A DNA stretch of 64,000 nt, from the NCBI GenBank assembly GCA_963575745.1, contig CAUYUJ010022392.1, positions 1,273,715 to 1,337,714 of the forward strand. Reading direction: 5' to 3'. The stretch comes from Prorocentrum cordatum. Taxonomy: Eukaryota; Sar; Dinophyceae; Prorocentrales; Prorocentraceae. The position numbers were made by a program, and so were the translations under genes. Shown piece after piece: positions 32,640-43,886 of the stretch. Every line of letters begins with the position of its first letter. The stretch's first letter is position 1. The notes below the pieces were generated by a model, which ran no database searches, was not told where the DNA came from, and saw nothing but the letters and a program-made list of their open reading frames with translations.

Positions 32640-33560
32640 AGTTTTCCTGCCCCAGACGGCCCCAAGATGGCCTCCAAGACGGTCAAGATGCCTCCAGAAC
32701 GGCCAAGATGGCCTCCAAGACGGCTCAGATGGCTCCAAAATGCCTCCAAGACGGCCCAAGATGTATGTATTCTAGACAGCCTAAGATAGCCTGAAAATGG
32801 CCCAAGACGGCCCAAGAGGCCCCCAAGAGGCCCCCAAGACGGACCAAGAGGCCTCCAAGAGGTCCTCCAGGAAGGCCCGAAGAGGCGAAAATCATTAATT
32901 TTCCATAGGTTTTGAAGGATTCTGGCATTTGCGCATTTTCAGCTTTCCGACGGCCCCAGACGGCCCAAGAGACCCCCAAGATCGCCCCAAAATCGCCCAA
33001 GAGGCCTCCAAGATGGCCCCCTGACGGCCCAAGAGGCCTCCGAGATGGCCCCAAGAGGGCCCCAAGACGGCCCAAGAGGCTTCCAAGACGCTCAAGATGG
33101 CCTCTAAGACGGCCCTGGAGCACCCCAAGAGGGCCCCAAGTCGGCCCAGAAAGGCCCCCCAAACGGCTTCCGACGGCGTCAGACGGGCCAGGAGCCCACC
33201 AAGATGGCCGAAGGTGGCTCGCAGCTGGCCCAAGACGGCCCAAGAGACCCCCAAGATCGCCCCAAGATCGCCCAAGAGGCCTCCAAGATGGCCCCCTGAC
33301 GGCCCAAGAGGCCTCCGAGATGGCCCCAAGAGGGCCCCAAAACGGCCCAAGAGGCCTCCAAGACGCTCAAGATAGCCTCTAAAACGGCCCTGGAGCACCC
33401 CAAGAGGGCCCCAAGTCGGCCCAGAAAGGCCCCCCAAACGGCTTCCGACGGCGTCAGACGGGCCAGGAGCCCACCAAGATGGCCGAAGGTGGCTCGCAGC
33501 TGGCCCAAGACGGCCCAAGAGACCTCCAAGAGGACCTGGGTCAGAATAGCCTCCAGGCGG
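32640..33560 (+). repeat. CCAAGACGGCCCAAGAGGCC minisatellite with a 275-bp tandem duplication
   Basis: The block is made of CCCAAGAGGCC, CCAAGATGGCC and CAAGACGGCC units. Within it, 32961-33235 and 33236-33510 are two head-to-tail copies of one 275-bp unit (both begin CGGCCCAAGAGACCCCCAAG) that differ at only a few positions. A third start at 33511 diverges quickly. The copies are far more alike than the 10-bp units inside them, so the 275-bp duplication is recent. Confidence 0.9.
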
Positions 33561-35401
33561 CCAAGATGACCTTCAAGATGCCCACGTGTTCCCCGAAGGC
33601 TTTCCAAACCGATTCGGGGAACACATGGTCCGATAGCTTGGCAGGTCTGGCCTCAACGTTCGGCCACATAGGCGCTTCCACAAAGGCAGGGGGCGGCGGT
33701 GACTCGCCGTAGGCGTCTTCGATACAATGTGGGCCACATGCGCCCGTCCGCCGTTTCGATTCCCACCGCCATCCATGCAAAATAAATCCACGCAGTGTAC
33801 GCGCGTTGATCTCAGGCGGCAGGCCCGCACGACTCCTGGTAAGCACGACTGTTGTGCGCGCCCGCCGATGCCATCACCAGCTTTCTCGCCTACATCGTCG
33901 TTGTTGTCCACCAGTAGCACCAACGCCATCATGGATACAAGCCGCCTTCGCAAACGTCACCATCGCCATCATCACCGCCTTCGACGTCAGAGTCGTCCCC
34001 GCCAGTGTCTTCGGCATCGTAATCGCAATCACCACTGTCTTAGTCGTCGCCGACGTCCGCATCTTCCACGCTGTCGCGCGCCCTCCACGATGGAGTTGTT
34101 CTGCTTGACCACAGCCTTCGTGCCAGCGGGCGGACGAATGTTTTCCCTACCACGTTGCGGGTGGGTGGGTAAGATGCTTGCGCGATCATGAGCCAAGTGA
34201 TCGCCAGCCCATGTTTTCGAACACTATTGCGCTGCGTAGCTTGTACCACATTCATTTCACCACGTCGATTGACTACTCCGAGTTTCTTCATAAGCGCGGG
34301 GGGGTCGCAGCTCCCACCGGCAGCCCCGAATCGACCTGCGTCGCGGGCAACCTCGCGGCGCCGAAGGCGCGTCAACCCCCTTCGTGGCCCGCCGACGTGG
34401 CGAGGCCGACGCCCGTCGGGGGCTGCCCCACCACGCTCGCTTAGAAACCTAGAGCACGGTAGCTCCTGCCACGTGTATTCCAAAGACATCGCTGTGGAGG
34501 CCCGCATTGGTTGACATTCGTTTAACATCGGGTGCTTGAAACATGGCGCGTTCTCGCTTCTTGGGCGCATCAAAAACTGTCCCAACGCGCGGCCAGACCA
34601 ATCCCAGATGGGCCACGGACCCCCCCCCCAAAAAAATCACCCGTAGATAGCGCGGGGCGGTAAGCGGCCCAAGATGTTCGAAGGCAGCTTCAGCCCGCCG
34701 AAAGACCCTCAATGATGGCTGCAGAGGGCGAGCCCGAAAGATTGTCGAGAAGTTTCCCCCGAAAATTCCCTGAAATATTCCTCGACTGCAAACGGAAAGC
34801 CTCCGAGAAGAGGCCCCCGGACTGCCCCCAAAGCACCCCCCTCCCGACAGGCCCCCTGCGAGGTCTCGCCAGAACCCGAGTGAGCCCAGAACAAGACCCC
34901 AAAAAGTCCGCCCAACTGCCACGTCGCCGTCCTCTTCTCCCCCCTGCTACTTCTCGTGTTGTCCTCCTCCTCCTCCTCCTCCTCCTCTTCCTCCTCCTCC
35001 TCCTCCTGCCGGTCCTCCTCCTCCGCCTCTGCATGTTGTCATCGTCCTCCGCCTCCTGTGAGCCGCCTGGGATACATTCACGACTCCAGACTCGCGGGGG
35101 CTCGGCGGAAGGGCTCAGGCCTCTGGGATTGCACTCCGGGCCTGCGAACACCGTTGCGCAAATCTGCTAGGAGGGAGAAGGGTGGAAGACATGGGAGGGA
35201 GGAGAGGGGGATGGGTGGGGAGAGGCAAGCACGCCAACTAGGCGCGCACAGATTCTGGCGATCTAGCTTGGGATATAGCGCTGCGGAGGAACGAGATCTT
35301 GACGGCACAGGCGCCTTAGGCTGCCATTGCACAGATCAGTGAGACAACTAAGGGTCCGCCATCGCGCTTTCAGCGGTAGGTGTGTGTATGTCGGGCCTTC
35401 T
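33561..35401. other. Spacer, no gene recognised
   Basis: 33880-34070 is CATCGCC/CATCACC-rich. 34954-35015 is a (CTC)n tract. 35160-35235 is purine-rich. No domain, splice-defined exon or RNA recognised. Confidence 0.5.
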
Positions 35402-35586
35402 CGCTTCTTCCGAGCATTTTCTTTGGGTGGAGGGCCAATGGTGAAATCTGAAATGCCGTTTCGATGGATGTTCGAGGCTTGAATCTTCAAAATGTGAATC
35501 ACAGGACGGATTGGTTTTCAAGGTGCACAAGCCCATGTTCATTTCACCCTGAGCCCTCCACTCCAAGAAAATGCTCGGTTCTTGCG
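35402..35586. repeat. Small foldback with 46-base arms
   Basis: 35402-35447 and the reverse complement of 35541-35586 align over 46 bases. Both have CGAGCATTTTCTT, GTGGAGGG and GTGAAAT in the same order, with a handful of differences. The spacer is 93 bases. It looks like a MITE-like or hairpin element; no target-site duplication was identified. Confidence 0.7.
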
Positions 35587-36139
35587 AAGCAGTGCGTACT
35601 TATCCCCTGCCCCGACGCGCCGAGCCCCAGACGCGTCTACTCTTATGACCAAATCCTTCGACGTGACCTTCCAGGCAAAACACGTGCACGCACAGAATTC
35701 CAGGAGGGGTTCCGTGGTTCCTTTCCCCCTCCCCCCAGGCACTCCTCACCCATGCGCCCGCGAGCGTGGTGGCGGAATCGCGCGGCAGCGCAACTGGATA
35801 GGTCATCTTCGGTGCATTCAACAATGGCCGTTGTGCGCAGAGCAGGCCCCCCCCCTGCCCCCAGGAGCGAGCAAGCTCGCACTGGGCTGGAGAGCAGTTT
35901 GGTCCGAGCGGACCCTTGAAATCTTGAAATGGCGTTTGGAGTTTAGAGAGGCGAGTGCTCCTCTTCCTGCTGATTCTTCGCATCCGAAAGCGCGATCGCA
36001 AGCCCAACTTCGCGGACTCCGCGTAAGTGAGCTGTAGTGCAGCGAGGCCAGGTCGCATGGCGAGGCCGGCTCTTGATGCTCGCCACAGAGCCTACCAAAA
36101 TTATCCTATGGAACCCTGACCAGCAGTGCACATCAGGCC
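35587..36139. other. Spacer, no gene recognised
   Basis: No repeat array, domain or RNA seen. Frames on both strands are short and without recognisable motifs. Confidence 0.5.
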
Positions 36140-36562
36140 TCAGGCATGTTCAAGGGCAACAAGTTGGTCCTTGAACCTCTGAAACTTGCCAGGCGCGAGC
36201 GCTTCTAAGGCGGACGGCGTGTGCTCGAGCATGACGTAAAGGGGGCGCCAGAGCGATGTTGTCTTCGTGAGCACGTGGTCGAGATCCACGTTGTCGAGCT
36301 CGGCCTCGAGGGGGAGAAGAAGGAGAGGAGGAATCACACTTCTGGGTATACCCATGGTACCGACATCGCCGCAAGGCCTTTTCGTAAGTACAATACATCG
36401 CATTTATGTGGAGCGCTTATCTTGAAGGTTACGAAAGAATGTGGAAACAGGGGGGGCAACGAGGAGGGTCATCGCCACAACATCGGCGGCGGCCTGGAAC
36501 TTCTCTTTGATCAGGCGCAGCTTCTCTTCGATCAGGCGCGGCCCCTTCTCGTCTGTGGGCAC
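36140..36562 (-). CDS. Hypothetical gene, last two exons
   Basis: Two minus-strand exons look genuine. The first starts at 36562 after a clear acceptor (GAATTCTTCCCAG, then GTGCCC) and reads VPTDEKGPRLIEEKLRLIKE then KFQAAADVVAMTLLVA, an amphipathic helix. The last starts at 36304 after a strong pyrimidine tract (CTCCTTCTTCTCCCCCTCGAG). It reads AELDNVDLDHVLTKTTSLW, RPLYVMLEHTPSALEALAPG and KFQRFKDQLVALEHA, then stops at 36140. The donor between them was not fixed; phase-0 options end the first exon at 36476 (GC donor) or 36461 (GT donor). No family recognised. Upstream exons were not found. The helical, charged composition suggests a soluble protein. Confidence 0.5.
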
Positions 36563-37439
36563 CTGGGAAGAATTCGCCAGCATGCTTGCAACAATTGGTG
36601 TCTGTCGGGCTCTTCTGTTTCGTTCGCTTCGCTTCGTGCGACGGCCTAGCTCGCCCCCCCAATAAAAAAGATACGAATCGAGCCCAACCGCTCAAACTGG
36701 CACCCTCTTCTCCGCCTTGCGCACAACACGTGCTACCGAATGCAAAACTTCGGGTGGGGCAATCCTTGGAATGCGATCCCAAAACGATTTCGGGTGGGAC
36801 ATTCCAAGGAGCTCGACCCTGGGAGGGCAAACGATGTTCTCTCTAGACGAGCCATGGCCGTGACACGGCGGGAGGGCAGAAGAGATCCCGACAACCCCCT
36901 GGAAGCCCAAGAGACATTGGAGTTGACGTCAGAGGTCTCCAGATGGCCTCCACGACGTCCCAAAGCGATTTCGAGTCAACCCAAGACCGCCGCCAAACGG
37001 ACCTTCAGCCCAAATTGTCAAGATAACCTCCAACACGGCTACAATATTAACTGTCAAAGAGCACCAAGACGGTTCCACAAATCTTCAGGACTCAAGAGGG
37101 CCAGTCTTGACACGGCCCCGAGATGCCCCCGATTGGGCCTTGCGAAGGGGCCCAACTCTTCGGCCACATGCGTGTCGAAACCATATTTTCTGAGGTGGAC
37201 ACACACCAGGTCAGAACGTTGCGAGCTTGTTTGCCTCACGGGACGGCAGCTTTGCCAGTGGCGAATATGTGTGGCAACTCAGCAAGGTCTTCCACCGAGC
37301 CTCGAAGCACACGCTGGAGCGTCCTCGGATATGCTCGGTCTCTCTGCGTCGGATCGTGGCGAAACCTCGGGAAAACCAGACAGACGCAGGAGGCTGCAAC
37401 GGGCGGCGACGTCGCCAAAGATCTACATACCGCCATAAC
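36563..37439. other. Spacer with CCAAGA-type minisatellite traces
   Basis: 36930-37150 shows drifting CCAAGACGGC/CCAAGAGGGC units. No gene recognised. Confidence 0.5.
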
Positions 37440-38100
37440 CGTTATGGCGGCAACGAGGCGGAAGCGGGCGGGTACGTCCCGAATGCCCAGCAGGCTGGAA
37501 GCGGGCGGGATCGTGCCGAATTTTACCGAATCGCCGGCGACCCCCGGGCCCACAGGCGGCAGCGGGCGGGCACGTGCCGAATCCTCGCTGACCCTTCTCG
37601 CAAGCGGCAGCGGGCGGGAACGAGGCGCATCCTCGCACATCCCCCACGAGCAACTACGTGCAGGTACGGGCCGAATCCTGCCGGAAACTTGACAGGTGGC
37701 TACGGGTGAGAAAGTGATGAACCCTTACCAAATCCCACAGGCGGCAGCGGACGGGAACATGGCGAATCGTCGCCGACCCCCACATGCGTTTACGGGGGGC
37801 AATCGGCGAGAATGTGGTGAATCTTCGCCAGACCCCTCCCCAAGCAGCAAGGGGCAGGAACGTGGTGAATCCTCGCCAGACCGTCAGAATCGGCAGCGGG
37901 CGGCCACTGCCGGAAACGCGGCGGATCCTCGCAGAACCCTCCCAGGCGGCAGCACACGGGAGCGCAGCGAATCCTCGCCGAACCCCGACAGGCGGCAACG
38001 GGAGGCAACGGGCAGGAACGCAGCGGTTCCTCAGAGAGCCCCCACCAGCAGGCGGCAACAGGCGGCAAAGTGTGGTAACATGGCGAATAATAACAACGGG
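37440..38100 (+). repeat. GC-rich ~60-bp minisatellite, about 11 degenerate units
   Basis: Each unit contains GGCGGCAGCGGGCGGGAACG, then a GTGGCGAATCCTCGCCGA-like core, then ACCCC and a short linker. Units drift a lot in length and sequence. The plus frame reads RAGTRRILAEPSQ-like peptides and other frames are open as well, so coding is not supported. Confidence 0.8.
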
Positions 38101-38269
38101 CGGGAACGTGGCGATTCCGGGCTCGACCCATCGAATTTCTTAGGAACTCAAGTAAGACCGCCTCAGAGGGAGCACTGGTGTGGGTTGAATTTGCTTCGCG
38201 CGTGACGTACCCAACAACTCGCCCTGGTGGAGGGGGGAAATGGTTGAGTCGAGACACCCAGGAACCCTC

Positions 38270-39215
38270 TTGTGCCCAGATGCCTCACCAAGGTAGCCAA
38301 GATGACGCCAAGATCTGAGATGGCCTTCAAGACAGCTAAGATGGCCAAGCACGGCCTCCAAGAGAATCCTAAGATGCTTCCAACACGTCCAGGATGCCCC
38401 CCCAAGGAGAGCCAGAGGTGGCTCGCAATGCTTCCAAGGCGGTACAACATGCATTCTGGCTGGCAGAATATAAACAGGGCCGCAGACGCCCTGCAGGAGG
38501 GCCCGACGATGCCAAATCCAATGGTTACCATTTGCGTTTGAAGGACTTGAACGTTTCATCATTGTCGGCCTTTTGGGGACCCTCCTCCGCGAGATTCTGG
38601 GGGACACATGACGCAACAGCTTGGCCGAATCCCACCAGCCCTTTGGGCGTGAGTGGTTTAGAGAGCTCTCTCTGTTCTCAACCCCCCATCTTCCCCTTCG
38701 GGGAGGGGTTTACCCCTCCCCCTACCCCCTACCCCTGGACCTGGAGAGGGAGTTCCGAGTGGTGTCAAGGGGGTCTTTTTCGACTCCTGGGAGGGCCAAA
38801 AAACGACGACCCTCACGAGGATTCTGGCCCCGATGGGGGGGGGGCAGTTTGGCGCCTCAGACCGTCTTTGAAGCAAAAAACATTGATTTTACTATGGTTT
38901 TGGCCCCCATTTTGGCCTTCTGCGGGGGCCGCGCTCCTCTTCCTTCATAGCAAAATCATTGATTTTACGAAGGTTTTGGGCTCATTTTGTCCTTCTCAGG
39001 GGACAGCGCTCATTTGCGCTTCTGAGGAGGTCGCAAGAGGCCCCAAGATGGCCCCAAGAGGCCCCCAAGAGGCTCCCAAGAGGCCCCCAAGAGGCCCCCA
39101 AGAGGCCCCCAAGAGGCCCCAAGAGGCCCCCAAGAGGCTCACAAGAGGCCCCCAAGAGGCCCCAAGAGGCTCCAAGAGGCCCCCAAGAGGCCCCCAAGAG
39201 GCCCCAAGAGGCGAG
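38270..39215. repeat. Minisatellite blocks and a 75-bp tandem duplication
   Basis: 38270-38420 and 39020-39215 are CCAAGATGGCC/CCCAAGAGGC arrays; 39050-39215 is nearly pure CCCCCAAGAGG. Between them, 38874-38949 and 38950-39022 are diverged tandem copies (both contain ATTGATTTTAC, then GGTTTTGG, then CATTTTG and CCTTCT). No gene recognised. Confidence 0.7.
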
Positions 39216-39622
39216 GAGCCCGAACGACTCACACCAGGACGAGGGGCCCGAACGACTCACACCACGAAGAGCCCGAACGACTCACACCACAAGGAGGGGC
39301 CCGAACGACTCACACCAGGACGAGGCGCCCGAACGACTCACACCACGAGGAGCCCGAAGGACTCACACCACGACGCGGGCCCCGAACGACTCACACCACG
39401 AGGAGCCCGAACGAGTCACACCAGGAGGAGGGGCCCGAACGACTCACACCAGGATGAGGGGCCCGAACAACTCACACCACGAGAAGCCCGAACGACTCAC
39501 ACCAGGACGAAGAGCCCGAACGACTCACACCACGAAGAGCCCGAACGACTCACACCAGGAAGAAGGGCCCGAACGACTCACACCAGGACGAGAAACCCCA
39601 AACGACTCAAATCACGAGGAGC
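39216..39622 (+). repeat. CGAACGACTCACACCA array, about 15 units of 25-28 bases
   Basis: The core CCCGAACGACTCACACCA is almost invariant. Linkers alternate between GGACGAGGGG-like and CGAGGAG-like, so unit length alternates. In the plus frames this reads as repeated ARTTHTRTR or PERLTPG peptides. Confidence 0.9.
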
Positions 39623-40913
39623 GCTTTCTCTCCCTCCTCCTCCGCCTCGTCCTTCTCCCGCTCCCCTCACAAGGAGGATGTACAAGGAGGCGGGAGGAAG
39701 GAGGAACAGGGGAGATATGCGGGGCCAAGCGGACACACGCCTGAAAAACACGACTGTCGGCATGCTTCGCGAGAATTGCTGCTGTGAGATGGGCTGGTGG
39801 GGATACGCGAAGCGTAAAGAATTCCGTTCACACAGTTCGACCACGTAGGCGCTTGCTCAAGGCAGAGGCCCCGGGGTTTCGCCTTCAACAACTTAGATCC
39901 GCCGCCCCCTTCGCCCGTCACGGGGGTTGCCGGCGTGCCGAAATTGATGATATTCGAAAGCCTCCGAAGCACTTCAAGTTTGGGCATCGGCTCGGCTCGG
40001 CGGCCTCCCTGAAAGATCATGGCGAGTCAGGAACTCCCGAGCATCGCACCCAAGACGGCCGAGCTTGCCTCAAAGATGACCTCGGAGCAAGATCCTACTT
40101 TTCTCCAAGACAACCCAAGAGGGTCCAAGAAGATCCCACCAGCCCTCTGGACGTAGGTGGCTTGACGGACTTGGTCTTCTCTCTTTCCACAGCCTCTCCT
40201 TCCCCCTACCCCCCCCCCTGGGCCTGGGAGGAGGAACCGCGAAACACTATAACCCCCAAAACGGCCAACGCGGACAAGCAAACACATTAATGTTCCATAA
40301 GTTGTTGAAGGATTTGGGGCCTCCGATGGGGGGGATCTGAATTTGGACCCCCTTTTTTGTTGAGCCATGGGGCCCAAGATCGCCCCAGGAGACCTCTCAG
40401 ACCCCCCAGAGAGCCCCCAGAGGGCCCCAAGACCCCTCAAAGAGCTAAAAGAAGGCCCCAAGAGGGATCCCACGAGAGCCCAAATATGGCCCGAAGAGAC
40501 CTCTGCGAGCTTCCCGCAACAAGACCTCAATTCGCCTGGGCGTCGTTTCTGATGGGCTGGTGGGGATACTTTTTTGCCGGCGACCCCGCGCGCACGCATG
40601 GCGTCACGATCTGGGCGGGCTACGCCGAGATGAATTGCGAGCGGAAAACAAGTGATGCATGTGGGGATACTTTTTGGTCAGCGGCTCCAAGGCAACGGTC
40701 GGGGGGCGGAAAGCGGCGCCCAGGTCACGGTACGGGGCTAATTTGCAAGACAATTGCCGCCAGAGTCGGCGGACAAAGCTCGCACTTGCAAGACAGTGCT
40801 CGCAGTTGCACGTGCACAGAACAAAATGAACTAAATTCTCACAGGGAAAACTTATACGCTGCGGAAGAGTCGCCCTGTCGGCGCCAGTCTTCGCAGCCAG
40901 CCTAGCCGATTAG
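39623..40913. other. Spacer with two copies of a dispersed GCTGGTGGGGATAC repeat
   Basis: Copies at 39788-39816 (GGGCTGGTGGGGATACGCGA then AGCGTA) and 40540-40572 (GGCGTCGTTTCTGATGGGCT then GGTGGGGATAC). 40360-40520 is CCAAGA-type minisatellite. No gene recognised. Confidence 0.6.
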
Positions 40914-41400
40914 ACAGGTAGCACCGGAGCGACACGCTGAAGCGAACCACTCAGCGCGAGGTACCACCGCCGTACGCGGGGTCGGCAAAGACAAGGCAGG
41001 GACCTACAGAGCTCACTCCACGACCCACAATCCTGCCCATGGTGGGGCCGGTGCGTCAGCCACCGTTCCGAAACCAGTCACGGGCACTGGTGGGGACGCT
41101 GGTGGGGAAAGCAGGTAGTACCGAAGCGACACGCTGAAGGCTGAACCACTCAGGGCGAGGTACCACCGCCGCACGCACACGCAGGCCCAAGCGCCAGTCC
41201 TGCCGCCAAGCGGGTAACGGCCGAAAGACGCCGAGGTGCGCTGCAGTCGCGGCCAGCACGTAGGCGCAAGGGTGTAGTCAGGGCTGAATCTGACCACAGA
41301 GAGAGCCGGGGGACGGCAAGTACCAACAGAGCATTCACTCCGCGGACCGCACCGCTGCCCGGGGGGGGGCGGCGTGCCGTCATCGTATCCGAAACCAGTG
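40914..41400 (+). repeat. Diverged tandem duplication
   Basis: 40914-40980 and 41109-41177 both read CAGGTAG, ACCG, AGCGACACGCTGAAG, GAACCACTCAG, GCGAGGTACCACCGCCG. 41000-41100 resembles 41320-41410 (CACTCC, CCGAAACCAGT, TGGTCGGGG). Unit lengths differ because of internal changes. Confidence 0.7.
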
Positions 41401-41519
41401 CCTGGTCGGGGCCGCAACGATGAAAGAGGACACGCTGGCCCAAGGGCCGGTAAACTGCAACCGCAGGTGCCGGCCACGATGGGGGGCGCAGCCAACAGCC
41501 GCAGTGCTCACATTTCCGT

Positions 41520-42850
41520 CAGGAGGAGAAGGAGGAGGAGGAGGAAGGGAGGCGCGGCCGAGAGCCACAATCATATTTGCATTGACGCAAGAGGAGGGGG
41601 GGGCGGCCAACAGCCCCTACGTCGCTTTGTAAGGTCGCCACTTCCCTCGTCATCTGGCGGTCTCCCGGGGGAGAGACCCGCCAATGCGTGGGGCGGTCCA
41701 GGCGCCTGTCCTTGTGGTGGGTGGACAACGCTGTCCGCTTCTGTGGGCTAATTGGCCCCCTCATGGCCCTCTCTAGGGCCCCCATCCACCATCGCCTCTC
41801 GATTCCCCCCTGGGACTCGGAGTCGAATGGCACCAGCTACTGGGAGGCTCGGATTCCTGCGCGACCCCGCGGCGGGGGAAGGAGGGAGGCGCGGGCGGGG
41901 CGGGGATCGAGACGGGGTCCAGGGCGGGTCAGGGGGAGGTCTGGTCAGGACCCTCTCGTCCCTGAGCGTCCGTCTCCGAGCCCCTTTCGTCCACGTCTGG
42001 CCCGCCAGTCTCCCCTGCCTCGAGAGCCAGCCTCTGCATGGGGCGGGTCGTGGGCATCTCTGGGGGACTGTTGTCTCGCCCCATCTCCCTCCGCGGTGCC
42101 GCCGTCTTTCGCTGGACAGCGAGCCATGGTGGGCGCCGCTGGTGCCAGCCCCTGATCTGCCCCGACTGCGGGAGGGCCTGCTGTCTGCGGGGGGTCTGCG
42201 CCAGACGGTGCCAGGATGCGCGCCGCAGGAGAACCCGCGGGACACGCAGTCCGTCCACACTGCAGTCACAGACCAGTGACCGGTGGCTGTCAAGATGGAG
42301 GGGGGGGGCGATGAAAGGCCCTTGGCAGCCAGAACGGGGATGCGAGGGTGCCTTGACCCCCGGCGGGAGGCCCCGGGCCAGAAGAGCCCCATCAAAGAAA
42401 GAAAGGGCCCCCATCACTGCACCCAGCGCTGCAATGAAGACTGGGAGCGCCGAGAAGACGAGGGGAGAGAGAGGAGGAGGAGGAGGAGGAGGAGGAGGAG
42501 GAGGAGGAGGAGGAGGAGGAGGAGGAGGAGGAGGAGGAGGAGGAGGAGGAGGAGGCGCGGCCGACAGCCAGAATCACATGGAATTGACGCAGGAGGAGAG
42601 GGGTGCCACTACCCACTACAGTGGCGGTCTCTTGGGGGGAGACCCGCCACTGCGCTGGTCGGCACAGGCGCCTGCCCCCATGGTGGGTGGACAGCGCTAT
42701 CCGCATCAGTGAGCTGATTGGGGCGGCGCAGGCGCCTGTCCCCACGGCGGGTGGACAGCGCTATCCGCGTCTGTGGGCTGATTCGCCTCCACATGGCCCT
42801 CTCTTGGGTTCCCACCCACTACCGCCTCTCGGTTCCCATCTGGGACGTCA
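41520..42850 (+). repeat. ~310-bp direct repeat around a GGA microsatellite, with an extra partial copy
   Basis: 41520-41830 and 42470-42850 share in order a GGA tract (short on the left; the right one is 42471-42555, about 28 units), GAGGCGCGGCCGA, CAGCC, ATTGACGCA, GGTCTC/GAGACCCGCCA, GGCGCCTGTCC, GGGTGGACA, CGCTATCCGC and GGGCTGATT. On the right, the last part (42628-42715) is repeated again at 42718-42846. Nothing coding recognised. Confidence 0.8.
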
Positions 42851-43260
42851 ACGACTGTCATCGAAGGCTATTGGGGGAGACAGCCCACCACTGTCTTTTG
42901 CGCTTCTTGGGGGCCTGGTTGTTCGGGTGGCCCTTCGCCGCGTGGCGATCGCTGCTCACTCCGCCGCTGCGACCCAGGTGCAGCTGCCGCAGCCGAGTCC
43001 AGTCGACGTCGAGGCCCAACGCGCCACTGACGGCCCGTGCGTCGCACTTGTGGCTGCGGAAGGATTCCTAGAAGAGGTGGCAGGTTTGCGGAGCGTGCCG
43101 AAGCGGGTCGAGCGCGCCCTTGCTGCACAGGCTGCCGCTTGGCGAAGGCGTGCCAGGTGCCAGTGAAAATGGTTCCCAGTGTGACTTGGACCCTGAGGGT
43201 CTCGCGTGCCGGATCTCAGCGCGGCAGAAGATGGGGGAGGTTTGAGGAAGCGGTCGTAAT
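42851..43260. other. Spacer, no gene recognised
   Basis: GC-rich. A plus-strand frame ending near 43166 has a helical, Ala/Glu/Val-rich end, but no motif or splice support. Confidence 0.4.
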
Positions 43261-43830
43261 CCGACATAACATATTCATTTTATGTTCAAAACATGTGTTA
43301 TATAAACGTACATAATTAGCACGCAAGTAATATTTAAGTACGGATCAGCACGTTGAGATGTAATTCGCAACATATGCATAAAAATCAACACGCGCCAAAC
43401 AATGATTCGACACATCTGAAGGACAGGTTTGGGAGGGAAATAACATCATAACGTGTTTTCGAATAAAACGCACGTTGCACGGGAATGTGACACCAGCTGC
43501 CGAGGCAGCCAACGGCATATAGCTGTGGATGTAAGCTAGATGGCGCAATGATGTACGAAGCATGTGCAGCATTAGTCGAGACATCATATTGCCATACTCA
43601 TTTTACGATTAAGTTAATGAGTGCATTAGTTACTTCCTTTATGATTTATTGCTAGATATGGAGACATCTTCGCAATTTTGAACACACGGGAACATTTCCT
43701 AGAATGCAGTTTCCGCTTGAGAACTTCGGTTCTTGCCCAAGATAGCCTTATGAATCTGAGCATGCGGGAGTAATTGTAGTCGACGTCGTCGCCGACGTCG
43801 TCGTCGAACACGTTTTTATAGTTAGGTGTT
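43261..43830. other. AT-rich island without recognised gene
   Basis: About 570 bases clearly richer in A/T than the surrounding sequence (ATAACATATTCATTTTATG, TTATATAAACGTACATAATT and similar). A GTCGACGTCGTCGCCGACGT palindrome closes it near 43780-43800. It lies just 3' of the minus-strand gene at 43887. It may be 3' UTR, intergenic DNA or an inserted element. Confidence 0.5.
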
Positions 43831-43886
43831 GTGTTTGTTATGGTTGTGTTTGTCTTGTGTTTTTGAACTGCAGGAGGTTGGTCCCT

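Noticed and set aside
38905-38935. CCCCCATTTTGGCC as a plus-strand spliced leader
   Set aside because: It lies in a 75-bp tandem duplication, lacks GTAG and CAAG, and precedes no gene.
38394-39848. 484-codon plus-strand frame across minisatellites
   Set aside because: Open because the repeat units lack stops; it reads PRGPQEAPKRP and ERLTPGRGARTTH repeats with no independent coding signal.
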